A stretch of 39,131 bases of DNA from Bifidobacterium breve. GTDB lineage: Bacteria > Actinomycetota > Actinomycetes > Nanopelagicales > Nanopelagicaceae. Shown here piece after piece: positions 22,302 to 31,087 of this stretch (the stretch's first letter is position 1; each line of letters starts with the position of its first letter). The notes beneath the pieces were generated by a model. It was not told the origin of the DNA, searched no databases, and saw only the letters and a program-made list of their open reading frames with translations. The position numbers and the translations under genes were made by a program. Location of the stretch: positions 1-39,131 of the forward strand of contig CAMCXZ010000010.1 of the NCBI GenBank assembly GCA_945883725.1, written 5' to 3'.

Positions 22302-22837
22302 TTGCGATCCGCCGTAGCAACTGCATCTGGGCGACGCAAGTAAATTGGTTCGGTGAATTCTTCACTAAGTGAAATGAAATACTTTGGATCTGGAAACAAA
22401 TCACTTACTACTTTGATGCCGCGTGCTGCAACTACAGCTGGCAGATCAACGGTTGGGCCTTCAACGCGAAGCCCATTGGTGTAACGCGCCCAATAAACTT
22501 CCTTGCGCCGCGCATCGATAGCCACAATAAAATCTGACTCACTAACTTGGGCAGCAATAGCATCCAGTGAACAGAAACCACGAACTGGAATATTTCTAGC
22601 CCAAGCAAATGTCTGCGCAAAAGTGATTCCAACTCGTAAACCGGTATATGGCCCAGGCCCCATGCCAACTAACACTTCGGTAATTTCGCGGTTCTTAATT
22701 GCCGCCTGCACTAACTCTGGTAACGCTGGCCCATGAGACATGGCGCCATCACGAAACTCATTGAAAACTACTTTGCCGTTTTCAATTACAACTACCGAGG
22801 TGCGTGATGCAGCGGTGTCGATCGCTAAAATGCTCAT
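22298..22837 (-). CDS. tsaB: tRNA t6A biosynthesis protein TsaB
   Basis: TsaB is the inactive ASKHA-fold partner of TsaD in t6A synthesis. The 179-residue protein begins MSILAIDTAASRTSVVV, with the conserved VGMGPGPYTGLRVG and FCSLDAIAAQ segments. I choose the ATG at 22837, which overlaps the tsaE stop in ATGA; the ATG at 22855 would add six residues. It is shorter than E. coli TsaB (about 230), lacking part of the C-terminal lobe. Confidence 0.92.
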   Translation of the reverse strand: MSILAIDTAASRTSVVVIENGKVVFNEFRDGAMSHGPALPELVQAAIKNREITEVLVGMGPGPYTGLRVGITFAQTFAWARNIPVRGFCSLDAIAAQVSESDFIVAIDARRKEVYWARYTNGLRVEGPTVDLPAVVAARGIKVVSDLFPDPKYFISLSEEFTEPIYLRRPDAVATADRK

Positions 22838-23274
22838 AACGTAAACCCGGCCCAACGCGCACCAATACCAACGGCGCTCACCTGTCGAACTTCTTCACTT
22901 CTATCTATATGTATTTCTAGCCGATCTTCTGAAAGTCGGGCCGCTTCGGCGCCACCCCATTCAACAACTGTTACCGATTGCGGCAGCGCTGAATCTAAAT
23001 CTAGATCATCTAAATAAAGATTGGCTTGGCCATCAATTAATAGTCGGTAGGCATCAACATGAATTAACGGGATTGTGCCTTGGTGTACTCGTGAGATAAC
23101 AAAGGTAGGTGAAGTGATTCCGCTGATGTCTAAAGCGCTACCAATGCCTTGAGTTAGCAAAGTTTTACCAGCGCCAAGTGGGCCATTTATCAGGATTAGA
23201 TCGCCGGCAACGAGTGTGGCCCCGAGTTTTGCCCCTAAGGCAAACATCTCATCAGGAGTTGCAATTGCGATCAC
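22834..23274 (-). CDS. tsaE: tRNA t6A biosynthesis ATPase TsaE
   Basis: TsaE is the small P-loop ATPase needed to recycle the TsaB-TsaD complex. The 146-residue protein has Walker A GPLGAGKTLLTQG (about 30-42), the conserved ITSPTFVI, HVDAYRL and a VVEWGGA segment near residue 100. It begins the tsaE-tsaB-rimI-tsaD run. In actinobacteria alr normally lies close upstream; here the transporter/hydrolase cassette and a terminator intervene. Confidence 0.94.
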   Translation of the reverse strand: MIAIATPDEMFALGAKLGATLVAGDLILINGPLGAGKTLLTQGIGSALDISGITSPTFVISRVHQGTIPLIHVDAYRLLIDGQANLYLDDLDLDSALPQSVTVVEWGGAEAARLSEDRLEIHIDRSEEVRQVSAVGIGARWAGFTL

Positions 23275-23300
23275 TGGGAAAGATTACCGAGTAAAAATAA

Positions 23301-23330
23301 ATCAGGGCCCGAGTTGCCTCGGGCCCTGAT
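23301..23330 (-). terminator. Strong terminator after the hydrolase gene
   Basis: ATCAGGGCCCGAG (23301-23313) and CTCGGGCCCTGAT (23318-23330) form a perfect 13-bp stem with a 4-nt loop, followed on the - strand by a TTATTTTTA tract. It closes the transporter/hydrolase transcription unit and separates it from tsaE. Confidence 0.93.
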
Positions 23331-23349
23331 TTATTACTTATTTTCTTAA

Positions 23350-24993
23350 TTACCAGATGTACTTCATATCAGCTGGACGGTAATCCAAATCTGAGTTCAA
23401 GCCTGGTGCGTACTTGATGTACTGCTGTAGGAAGCCAGGAGTTCCGACTCTTCCAGCATTAGCAGCGTGTGCCAAGATCTTGACCCAAGCCATCGTCTGC
23501 TTCTTTGTGAAGGTCTGATGTCCAACACCTGAAGGAGCAGCGGCGGCTGTAAAGTCTGGCGTTCCAGCTGCGGTGTACTTGGTGTAGGTCTCAGGTGTCA
23601 TCGCATAAAGCGATGCCACATTCCAAACTGGCTTTAGCTTAGCTGCCGCGGCACGTTCTACTGAATTAGTTGCAGCAGCACGAGCAGCTTCATAAGTTGC
23701 CATCTTGACGTCGTAAACGGCGCGAGCTTTATCTACGTAAAGCGCACCGTTACCAGGAAATACCAAGCGATCTGCTTCATTTGAAAGAAGCACAACTGGC
23801 TTAGTGGTATCGAACTTGCTTGCATCAAGTGCCTTCAACTTAGCAACAGCAACAGGATCACCGGTAACGCGTGGTGCTAGTGAAAGAACACCAAGCATGC
23901 CGTTGATTCCATCATCTCCTGATAGACCTAAGTTATAGCGACCAGCATCGGCTGGATCTAACAAGCTAAACCAGTTGGTTTTTGTGTTGTCATAGAAGCC
24001 AGGGCCGGTAATTTCAGAGATCGCTTGACCACCGAATGTTCCGGTTGCAAGTGCTTCACCAAAGTTTTCTAGGATTGCAACTGTCGCGTTAATGCTCTGT
24101 TCCGCAACAAGACCACTCGTTGTAATGCCATCCATGTGAGAGCTCTTTGCTGGTATGCCCACTAATAGGCCAGTCAGCAATAGTGCTGAACGTTGTGGAA
24201 TACCAGAACCCTTTAGGGCTGCTGGGAAGTCAAGTCCTGGTTGGCCCAGGTTTAGCGACCAAGCTTGTAGAAGCGCTCCAACTTTTTGGAATTCAGCAAT
24301 AGATGCGTAATGTCCGGCCAGACCTTTAACGCCGAACGCTGCGCAACCTTTGATAGTTGGGTCAGCGAAAACGCTCAAGATATAGAACATGTCGCAAAGT
24401 GACTGAACTTCTTGACCAATTGATGGAGTTACGCCAGCCATGATGCCAACAGCGTCGGCATAATCTGGGTACTGCTCAATAAATGGCGTCATAATCGAAC
24501 CAGCTTGTGATGAACCGTAAATAACACCTTTCTTAACGGTGTATTTAGCTTTAACGGTGTCGATTAGTTCCTTGAGCATCGCAACACGATCAACTGTGTT
24601 CCAACCACGAATACCGCCGGTTGATTTTCCATCATAAGTTGCTAAACCATAACCAGCACGCAACATTTCTGAATCGACGTTCAATTTAGTCGTAGAGCTA
24701 GTTGGCGTTAACTCCTCAATACCTGTTGGCACTGTGATGTAACCAGGAACTGGGTAAGTGAACTTAATTCCGTGGTTCCAGTAGAAGAAAGTTCCGTTGT
24801 AACGTGCTGGAACTTTGATCATGTAATCAGCGCCATTACTTAGCGTGCCTTTACAAGTTTCAACGCCATCAGTGGCAGTTGAACAAGTTGGCGCAGCAGC
24901 GTAGGCACTAGGTGCGATTGCTACAGCAGCTGTTGAGAGAAGTGCGGCTGCACCAATTGCGGCAATTAATTTGCGCATAGAGATAGTTTTCAT
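23350..24993 (-). CDS. Secreted alpha/beta-hydrolase
   Basis: This 547-residue exported protein has a signal peptide (basic start, hydrophobic run, cleavage probably after PSAYA near residue 32). The alpha/beta-hydrolase features are an oxyanion-type YWNHG (71-75), the nucleophile elbow GSSQAG (160-165, Ser162, with alanine where the classical GxSxG has its last glycine), an acid candidate in NEADRLVFP and a histidine candidate in VGHQTF. A large cap of about 200 residues lies between elbow and acid. I cannot name the substrate; an esterase, amidase or peptidase are all possible. It follows the ABC binding-protein gene by 9 nt and ends at a strong terminator, so it probably releases something outside the cell that the importer takes up. 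Confidence 0.75.
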   Translation of the reverse strand: MKTISMRKLIAAIGAAALLSTAAVAIAPSAYAAAPTCSTATDGVETCKGTLSNGADYMIKVPARYNGTFFYWNHGIKFTYPVPGYITVPTGIEELTPTSSTTKLNVDSEMLRAGYGLATYDGKSTGGIRGWNTVDRVAMLKELIDTVKAKYTVKKGVIYGSSQAGSIMTPFIEQYPDYADAVGIMAGVTPSIGQEVQSLCDMFYILSVFADPTIKGCAAFGVKGLAGHYASIAEFQKVGALLQAWSLNLGQPGLDFPAALKGSGIPQRSALLLTGLLVGIPAKSSHMDGITTSGLVAEQSINATVAILENFGEALATGTFGGQAISEITGPGFYDNTKTNWFSLLDPADAGRYNLGLSGDDGINGMLGVLSLAPRVTGDPVAVAKLKALDASKFDTTKPVVLLSNEADRLVFPGNGALYVDKARAVYDVKMATYEAARAAATNSVERAAAAKLKPVWNVASLYAMTPETYTKYTAAGTPDFTAAAAPSGVGHQTFTKKQTMAWVKILAHAANAGRVGTPGFLQQYIKYAPGLNSDLDYRPADMKYIW

Positions 24994-25002
24994 TTTTACC
25001 TA

Positions 25003-26412
25003 CTAGTTCTTTGGTAGAGCATCAGCAGCAATTGCTGGACGCTTGTAGTTGGAAACTGTTACTAGACCACTTCCAGAATCAGTTGTGTAAACAACGCGAG
25101 TTCCACCTACTGGTTGCAGAACTGTTGCTGCGTCATATGCGCCAATCCAGAAGCCGCTAAATGCTTCGTGAGTGGTTGCTGAATACTGCAGAGCTGAGAA
25201 AGCGGCACTGTTTATCTTGCTGCCATTTGACTCCATGTAGTCGATGAAACAAACTCGACTCAAAGTGCCCTTCTTGGCATTTGCTTGACAGGTCTTGTTG
25301 TTCTTAGCTGAGAACACAGTCTTAGTGTTCAACGTACCCATAAGCGCACCAACTGTCATGTAGCCAATATTCATACCCTGTAGAACGTTGTTATCCCAAC
25401 GCTTATCAGGACCTTTATTGAACTCATCATTGATCTTCTTAAAGGCAGAAACATATTCATCACTGCTATCGCCTGGGGCTGGTGCATGTGAAGCACTGAT
25501 CAAGCCCTTTAGTAGAGCAGCACTATCGGCTGGAGCGATTCCTCTTAAGCCAGCAATTGTTTGAATCGTTGTGGCATCTGCGCCAACGCTAATCACTACC
25601 CACTTTTCTGGCTTGTAACCTAAAGCGCTTGCGGTTAGAAGAGAAACTGCAGTTGCTGAAGAAACGGCCGCAATGATTGCAATTTCAACTCCATTTGCCT
25701 TTAGCTGACCAATCTGGCTACCTAGACCCGGGTTTGATTGAGTGCCTGAGATAAAGCTAGCCTCGGTCTTCTTTTTCTCAAAAGTTAAACCAGCTTCGTT
25801 GAAACCTTTAAGTGCATTTCGGCCAAAGTCATCAGTTTGGTACAAAATACCAATCTTCTTATCGGCATAAGTTTCTTTCAGATACTTACCCATGATCTTC
25901 GCTTCAGTTACATATGTTCCAAGGGCTGCGAAAGTTGTTGGGTAGGTAGCAGGCTTATAGAACTCGGTATATCCAGTATTTACAAATACATCAGGAATCT
26001 TACGACGATTGATGTCCTTGATGACTGCGATATGGGTCTGAGTTCCAACGCTGCCAACAAATGAGAAAACTTTTTCCTTATTAATCAATGATGAGGCAGT
26101 AGAAATAGTTAAGCCTGCCTTATAACCATCATCTTTAACTTCGAGACGAATCTTCTTTCCGCCAATGCCGCCCTTTGAATTTACATAATCAAAGTAACCG
26201 CGCATTGCGTCATCAATTTTGTTATAACCCGGGCTAGCTAGGCCAGTTTGGGGCAGCTGCATGCCGAGAACAATGTCGGATGTCCCGCTTACATCGCTTG
26301 AGTTTGCATTTGCCGGAATTTCGGCAAGCGTCATTGATCCCGCGATGAGCACGGCAGTTAGGCCGATTAGCTTTTTGCGAGATAGAGATGCACGTATATT
26401 CACTGCGTTCAC
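25003..26412 (-). CDS. Branched-chain-amino-acid-type ABC substrate-binding protein
   Basis: This 469-residue type I periplasmic-binding-fold protein belongs to the Leu/Ile/Val/urea/aromatic binding family: DIVLGMQLPQTG opens the mature domain, followed by GGIGGKKIRLEVKDDGY and GILYQTDDFGRN. A signal peptide is clear (SRKKLIGLTAVLIAGSMTLA, end near ANANS), but no cysteine lies near the cleavage site, so there is no lipobox. Two cysteines about 15 residues apart near residue 370 could form a disulfide. The start is GTG at 26412 (a GTG three codons later is also possible). It lies after the permease genes. The ligand is unknown; the family binds amino acids, small amides and aromatic acids. Confidence 0.88.
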   Translation of the reverse strand: MNAVNIRASLSRKKLIGLTAVLIAGSMTLAEIPANANSSDVSGTSDIVLGMQLPQTGLASPGYNKIDDAMRGYFDYVNSKGGIGGKKIRLEVKDDGYKAGLTISTASSLINKEKVFSFVGSVGTQTHIAVIKDINRRKIPDVFVNTGYTEFYKPATYPTTFAALGTYVTEAKIMGKYLKETYADKKIGILYQTDDFGRNALKGFNEAGLTFEKKKTEASFISGTQSNPGLGSQIGQLKANGVEIAIIAAVSSATAVSLLTASALGYKPEKWVVISVGADATTIQTIAGLRGIAPADSAALLKGLISASHAPAPGDSSDEYVSAFKKINDEFNKGPDKRWDNNVLQGMNIGYMTVGALMGTLNTKTVFSAKNNKTCQANAKKGTLSRVCFIDYMESNGSKINSAAFSALQYSATTHEAFSGFWIGAYDAATVLQPVGGTRVVYTTDSGSGLVTVSNYKRPAIAADALPKN

Positions 26413-26591
26413 TCTTTCTACTTCGATATACCGTCAGGTAGCTTTTTCGCGACTTGATCGGAACCTGGACCAGAGGTGATCCAGAACACGCTCAAACTAG
26501 CAGAGGGTTAACAGAAAGTGAACAAAATGGCCCATCAAAACAGCAATCGTTATTCGGCTGTTATTTGTTCCCGCTAGTGTCAGCCGGCAAA
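26413..26591 (-). promoter_or_regulatory. livM / binding-protein intergenic region with hairpin and inverted repeat
   Basis: This 179-nt gap is the longest within the transporter cluster. AACAGC (26539-26544) and GCTGTT (26557-26562) can form a 6-bp stem with a 12-nt loop shortly after the livM stop; on the - strand TTG follows, so it is at best a weak terminator or an mRNA-stabilising hairpin. TGGACC (26466-26471) and GATCCA (26478-26483) are imperfect inverted arms (5 of 6) closer to the binding-protein gene. A separate promoter for the more abundant binding protein is plausible, but I cannot place -35 and -10 boxes confidently. Confidence 0.4.
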
Positions 26592-27581
26592 CTACTTGTG
26601 GCGTGGCTTGTGGTGGTGGAGGGCTCCAGCGATACCAGCTGGGTTTAAGACAACTGTGAGAATCAGCAAAATTCCAGAAACCATAGCTGGCAGGTAGTCG
26701 CCGACTTGGGGCGCTAGTTCCCAGCCGCCAGTAATTTTATCGATTAGATCTGGCAGGAATACGACTAGCGCAGCGCCAAAAAAGGCACCCGCAATGCTTC
26801 GCAAACCACCGAGAATTGCGCCGGTTAGCAGCGCAAGTGAAAGTGAAACTGGATAAACGCTTGGCCCCACAATTCCACGTAACCCATACATAGCGCCAGC
26901 CAAGCCAGCAAAACCTGACGCAACTACAAAAGTAAATATCTTTACTCGCTGCACATTGATGCCGGTAAGAGATGCGGCAATCTCGTGATCTCGAACTGCG
27001 CGCCAACTGCGGCCGGTACGTGATTTGAAAATATTCAAAGCTAAGAAAAGTGCAATTGTGGCAAAGGGCAGAATGGCAAACAATTGCCATTGCTCATAAC
27101 CGATTTCACCTATGGCACCTGAAAGCCATTCTGGTGGATTTCCAAAATCCACACTAAGTCCGACATCGCCGCCGAAAACAGATTCAAATCGAGTGGCCAG
27201 TGATGGAATTGCGAGTGCGATCACCAAAGTTGTACCAGCCAAATATGGGCCAGATAAACGTGCAGCGGTAATTCCTAATAACCAGCCAGCAATTAAGGAA
27301 ACCACAGCTGAGATGATGATTGATTGCCAGTAACTCAAACCTAAATTCAATACAACTAAGGCACAGGTATACCCACCAACTGCCATAAGCGCACCTTGGC
27401 CCAGTGAAATTTGGCCAGATAGTCCAGTCAATAATGTGATCGACAAAATTCCGATAAAGTAAATTAGCACCACTGAAAGCTGACCCTGATTATATGGATC
27501 AAAGACTTTTCCAAAGTAAAAAATTAACGCGAAGAATATAAGTGATTTAATCGCATTGCCTTTTTGGAAGTGCTTAAACAC
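26592..27581 (-). CDS. livM: Branched-chain-type ABC transporter permease LivM
   Basis: This 329-residue inner permease has about nine to ten hydrophobic segments and the family signatures GLSGQISLGQGALMAVGGY and the coupling-loop region SRTGRSWRAVRDHEIAA. I choose GTG at 27581, preceded by AGAGG and overlapping the livH stop by 8 nt (GTGTTTAA); a TTG at 27602 is possible but lies further inside livH. It should form the membrane channel with LivH. The C-terminus ends in a His/Lys-rich tail (HHHKPRHK). Confidence 0.9.
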   Translation of the reverse strand: MFKHFQKGNAIKSLIFFALIFYFGKVFDPYNQGQLSVVLIYFIGILSITLLTGLSGQISLGQGALMAVGGYTCALVVLNLGLSYWQSIIISAVVSLIAGWLLGITAARLSGPYLAGTTLVIALAIPSLATRFESVFGGDVGLSVDFGNPPEWLSGAIGEIGYEQWQLFAILPFATIALFLALNIFKSRTGRSWRAVRDHEIAASLTGINVQRVKIFTFVVASGFAGLAGAMYGLRGIVGPSVYPVSLSLALLTGAILGGLRSIAGAFFGAALVVFLPDLIDKITGGWELAPQVGDYLPAMVSGILLILTVVLNPAGIAGALHHHKPRHK

Positions 27582-28485
27582 GGCGCGCCTCTTTACTGCC
27601 AAGAATGCCTTGTGGCCGCACCAATAAAACTATTAAAAGAAGCGCCAAGATCGCTAAGAAAATATCGGACGGTGAGCTATAGACATTAACAAATGAGATA
27701 ACTAGTCCCAAGATAAAGCCACCTAGAACTCCGCCGGGCAGGCTATCTAAGCCACCTATAACAGTTGCCGTAAAACCGATAATGAGAATCAAATCAAGGG
27801 TATTTGGAGATAAATTGGTATTTGGAGTAACTAATAAACCAGCCAATGATGATGCAGCACCTGAGATCGCCCAACTCAGGGTGCGCACTGAACTGGTGCG
27901 AATTCCACTTAGCCGTGCCACTTCTGGGTTAAGTGCGCTGGCACGCATTGCCAGACCCATGCCAGTTTTCTGAAAGAAAATCGTAGTAATAATCAAAGTT
28001 ACTAACACAATACCGATTACGAATAAATCAAAGGCAGTAAATGGCATCACAGTGCCACCAATAGTTAGACCCAAGGTATTTACTGGTGCCGGGAAACCAC
28101 GTTCTTCGGCCGCCCAGATCATGCCAGCTGCTGCTTGCAGAATTCCTAAAATACCAAGGGATGCAATTACTGGAACTGTTCCGCGCATTGCTGGGCTAGC
28201 CAGCATCGCTGAGCTTCTTTTTCCAGATAACGGGCGCATTACAAGTAAATCAACGGCCGTGCCTAGCGCTGTACCAACAGCTAGTGCTACGAAAAAAGCA
28301 ATCCAGTATGAGTAACCATTAATGATCATGGTTGATGCAACATATGTACTAAACATAGCCTGGCCCATTTGAGCAAAGTTAATTACCCCAGCACCTCTCC
28401 ATACCAAAACTAAACCAAGTGCAACGAGGGCATAGATTGAACCGCTTGCAGTTCCGGCGAAGACAGCTGATAAGAATTGTTCCAT
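27574..28485 (-). CDS. livH: Branched-chain-type ABC transporter permease LivH
   Basis: This 303-residue permease has about eight hydrophobic segments. SGSIYALVALGLVLVWRGAG followed by INFAQMGQAM is the LivH signature near the N-terminus, and FTATVIGGLDSLPGGVLGG is the conserved C-terminal loop. A strong ribosome site AGGAGGAA overlapping the livF stop precedes its ATG. Full length for the family. It pairs with LivM downstream. Confidence 0.92.
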   Translation of the reverse strand: MEQFLSAVFAGTASGSIYALVALGLVLVWRGAGVINFAQMGQAMFSTYVASTMIINGYSYWIAFFVALAVGTALGTAVDLLVMRPLSGKRSSAMLASPAMRGTVPVIASLGILGILQAAAGMIWAAEERGFPAPVNTLGLTIGGTVMPFTAFDLFVIGIVLVTLIITTIFFQKTGMGLAMRASALNPEVARLSGIRTSSVRTLSWAISGAASSLAGLLVTPNTNLSPNTLDLILIIGFTATVIGGLDSLPGGVLGGFILGLVISFVNVYSSPSDIFLAILALLLIVLLVRPQGILGSKEARRV

Positions 28486-28496
28486 CGCGCTTCCTC

Positions 28497-29210
28497 CTAA
28501 TATCCCAAGTAAGCAGCACGCAACGAAGCATCTGCTTTTAATTCGGCGGCCGGCAAATTTGCGACAACTTTTCCAAGGGAAAGTAAAACTCCGTAATCAG
28601 CAACAGCTAAAGCAGTATTAGCATTTTGTTCAACTAATAAAACGGTTAAGCCACTTTTACGACAAAGGTCATTAACGGTTTGAATGATTTGTTCAACAAC
28701 AAGGGGTGCTAAACCAAGTGATGGTTCATCAAGCAGAAGTAACTTTGGGCGTGATACTAAAGCGCGACTAATTGCCAACATCTGACGTTCACCGCCTGAG
28801 AGCGTGCCAGCCAACTGCTTACTACGCTCTGCTAAACGTGGGAAAAGCTCGTAAACCTCTTCGATAGCTAGCTTTACATCGCTACGGAAATGACGGCGGC
28901 GAAAGAGTGAACCCATCTCAATATTTTCAGCCACGGTTAATTGGGAAATAACAGCATGACCTTCAGGCACGTGAGCGATACCAGATCGCACAATAGATTC
29001 TGGAGCTTTACCGATTAGTGATTTATCTGCCCAAATCATTTGACCACTTTTAGCACGCTCAAGACCAGAAATTGTTCGAAGCAGCGTGCTCTTGCCAGCG
29101 CCATTGGCACCAATGACAGTAGTTATTTTTCCTTCGGCGGCAGTAAATGAAACACCGTCAAGGGCGCGAATCGCACCGTATTCAGCAACTAAATTTTCAA
29201 TCTTAAGCAT
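28497..29210 (-). CDS. livF: Branched-chain-type ABC transporter ATPase LivF
   Basis: This 237-residue ATPase has a canonical Walker A GANGAGKST, signature LSGGERQML, Walker B LLLLDEPSLGLAP and the switch histidine position replaced by glutamine-asparagine context VLLVEQNANTAL, which is usual for LivF. I choose the ATG at 29210 (MLKIENLVAEYG); upstream reading to 29378 adds 56 residues from within livG. The start overlaps the livG stop by 8 nt (ATGCTTAA). Confidence 0.92.
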   Translation of the reverse strand: MLKIENLVAEYGAIRALDGVSFTAAEGKITTVIGANGAGKSTLLRTISGLERAKSGQMIWADKSLIGKAPESIVRSGIAHVPEGHAVISQLTVAENIEMGSLFRRRHFRSDVKLAIEEVYELFPRLAERSKQLAGTLSGGERQMLAISRALVSRPKLLLLDEPSLGLAPLVVEQIIQTVNDLCRKSGLTVLLVEQNANTALAVADYGVLLSLGKVVANLPAAELKADASLRAAYLGY

Positions 29211-29997
29211 GAGATCCGCCGATTTCCTGGCCATCAACATTTGTACCAAGATATGCCGCAACAACTGCTGGATCGCGCTTAACAGTATTGAAATCACCGC
29301 TAGCAATAACTTTGCCGAAGTTAAGAACGTAGACTTCATCAGAGATATCTCTGACGAAATCAACATGGTGCTCAACAATTAGAATTGCGCATTGGCGTTT
29401 TAATTGCTTTATTAGTGTTGCTAATTGGTCAATTTCATCCTGTCCTAATCCGGCAGCTGGCTCATCAAGTAAAAGAAGTTTTGGCTTCATAACTAAAGCA
29501 CGGGCAATTGCCACGCGCTTGGAATCAGGATAAGTAAGTTCGGTTGGCTCAAGGAATGCCGTGTGTGCAGCCCCAGCCCAAGCTAAAGCTTCGTGAGCGC
29601 GCTCTTCTAATTGCTTCTCAAATTTTGGCGAAAAGCCTAAGAGGTCGCGGATAAAATTAGATTTATTATGCGAATCTGCGCCCATCATTACATTTTCTAA
29701 AACACTTAGTCCACTAAATAAGCCAACGCCTTGCAGAGTTCGCGAAATTCCTAACTTCGCTAATTCTTGAGGTTTTGGCCAATCTATTTTTTTGCCCTCG
29801 AATGAAATTGAGCCATTCTCTGATTCAACTAATCCAGAAATTGTGTTAAAAATTGTGGTCTTGCCGGCACCATTTGGCCCAATTAAGCCGACTACTGAAT
29901 TAGGAGCAACTTTTAAGAAAACATCATCGAGCGCCGTTAATCCGCCAAACTTAACGGTCAGACCAGCTATAGCGATTAGGTCAGTTTGATCACTCAT
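29203..29997 (-). CDS. livG: Branched-chain-type ABC transporter ATPase LivG (degenerate signature)
   Basis: This 264-residue ATPase partners LivF. Walker A is GPNGAGKTT, Walker B LLLLDEPAAGLG, and the switch histidine is in ILIVEHHVDF. The ABC signature, normally LSxGQ, reads LTYPDSKRV, with no glycine at the key position, so the ATP site that uses LivG's signature may be weak or non-hydrolytic. The start at 29997 (MSDQTDLIAIAG) overlaps the alr stop by 8 nt (ATGAGTGA). This couples the transporter cassette directly to alr. Confidence 0.9.
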   Translation of the reverse strand: MSDQTDLIAIAGLTVKFGGLTALDDVFLKVAPNSVVGLIGPNGAGKTTIFNTISGLVESENGSISFEGKKIDWPKPQELAKLGISRTLQGVGLFSGLSVLENVMMGADSHNKSNFIRDLLGFSPKFEKQLEERAHEALAWAGAAHTAFLEPTELTYPDSKRVAIARALVMKPKLLLLDEPAAGLGQDEIDQLATLIKQLKRQCAILIVEHHVDFVRDISDEVYVLNFGKVIASGDFNTVKRDPAVVAAYLGTNVDGQEIGGSHA

Positions 29998-31087
29998 GAG
30001 GGTAGATTCTAGGTACTCGCGGCCCAATTCTGGTGGTCATTTCATAGTTAATACTGTTGCTAGCGATACCCCAATCTTCGGCTGTGAATTCACCGCAAGC
30101 GCCGTTATTAAAGATCACCACATAATCACCAGCCTTAGCTGTGGCTTCAGGACCCAAATCAACTACAAATTGATCCATAGAAACGCGACCGATAATTGGT
30201 GAGCGTTTCCCAGCGAAAAAAACTCCAGCTTTTTTTGCTACGCGCGGAATTCCATCGGCATACCCCATAGCAACCACACCAAGAACAGTCTCACGTGAGG
30301 TTGATTCAGTTGCGCCATAGCCAACCGGAGAATTGGCTGGGACTTTCTTAACTAAATGCAATTTTGCACGAACTTCCATGGCGGCAGTTAAGCCAAGTGA
30401 CTTACTAGTTCCAAGATGCTCAAGATCAGGCGTTAGACCATACATCGCAATTCCGGTGCGAACTAAATCAAAGGCCGCACTTTGATTTGTCATCGTTGCT
30501 GCCGAATTTGCTAAATGCTTTAGCTGAGGAACAACTCCCACCGCCGCTAGATCAGCAACTGCTTTCTTAAAATTAGATAATTGATCTTGGTTCTGCTTTT
30601 CACTCACTTCATCTGCGCGTGCGAAATGTGAAAAAATTCCAACAACTTCGACTTTACTAAAATCTGATTTTAGAAACTCTGGCCACTCTTCCAAGAATCC
30701 ACCGCGGGTCATGCCGGTATCTACTTCGATATGAATGCGCGCTCGCTTGCCAGTTGCCACAATTTCTTTGAAAATATCAAGGGATGGAACTGCTAAATCT
30801 ATTTGAGCATCGATCGCTGCTGCGTAGTTAGAACCAGGTGGAACTAACCAAGCCAGAATTGGCGCTGTGATGCCACCTGCGCGTATTGAGTGCGCTTCTT
30901 CAACTAGAGCAACACCAAGCCAAGTAGCACCTGCACTAATTGCAGTTTTAGCCACTGGCACTAAACCGTGGCCATAGGCATCGGCTTTAACAACTGCCAT
31001 CAAAGCGGTGCCTGAGGTAGCTTTCAATTTCTTAACATTGGCAGCAATTGCGGTTAAATCAACGACTGCTTCGGCGCGATTACTCAC
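29990..31087 (-). CDS. alr: Alanine racemase
   Basis: Alr is the PLP enzyme that interconverts L- and D-alanine for peptidoglycan. The 365-residue protein has the PLP lysine Lys34 in AVVKADAYGHG and, late in the protein, the catalytic-tyrosine region around GYGATES, with IGRVSMDQFVVDLG conserved. The start is GTG at 31087, overlapping the acpS stop by one base (TAGTG). It follows acpS as in other actinobacteria, but no nnrD gene lies between them, and livG follows instead of tsaE. Confidence 0.95.
   Translation of the reverse strand: MSNRAEAVVDLTAIAANVKKLKATSGTALMAVVKADAYGHGLVPVAKTAISAGATWLGVALVEEAHSIRAGGITAPILAWLVPPGSNYAAAIDAQIDLAVPSLDIFKEIVATGKRARIHIEVDTGMTRGGFLEEWPEFLKSDFSKVEVVGIFSHFARADEVSEKQNQDQLSNFKKAVADLAAVGVVPQLKHLANSAATMTNQSAAFDLVRTGIAMYGLTPDLEHLGTSKSLGLTAAMEVRAKLHLVKKVPANSPVGYGATESTSRETVLGVVAMGYADGIPRVAKKAGVFFAGKRSPIIGRVSMDQFVVDLGPEATAKAGDYVVIFNNGACGEFTAEDWGIASNSINYEMTTRIGPRVPRIYPHE

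Noticed and set aside
29211-29378. A 56-residue N-terminal extension of LivF
   Set aside because: It is read inside livG in another frame and resembles no ATPase; ATG at 29210 gives the family start.
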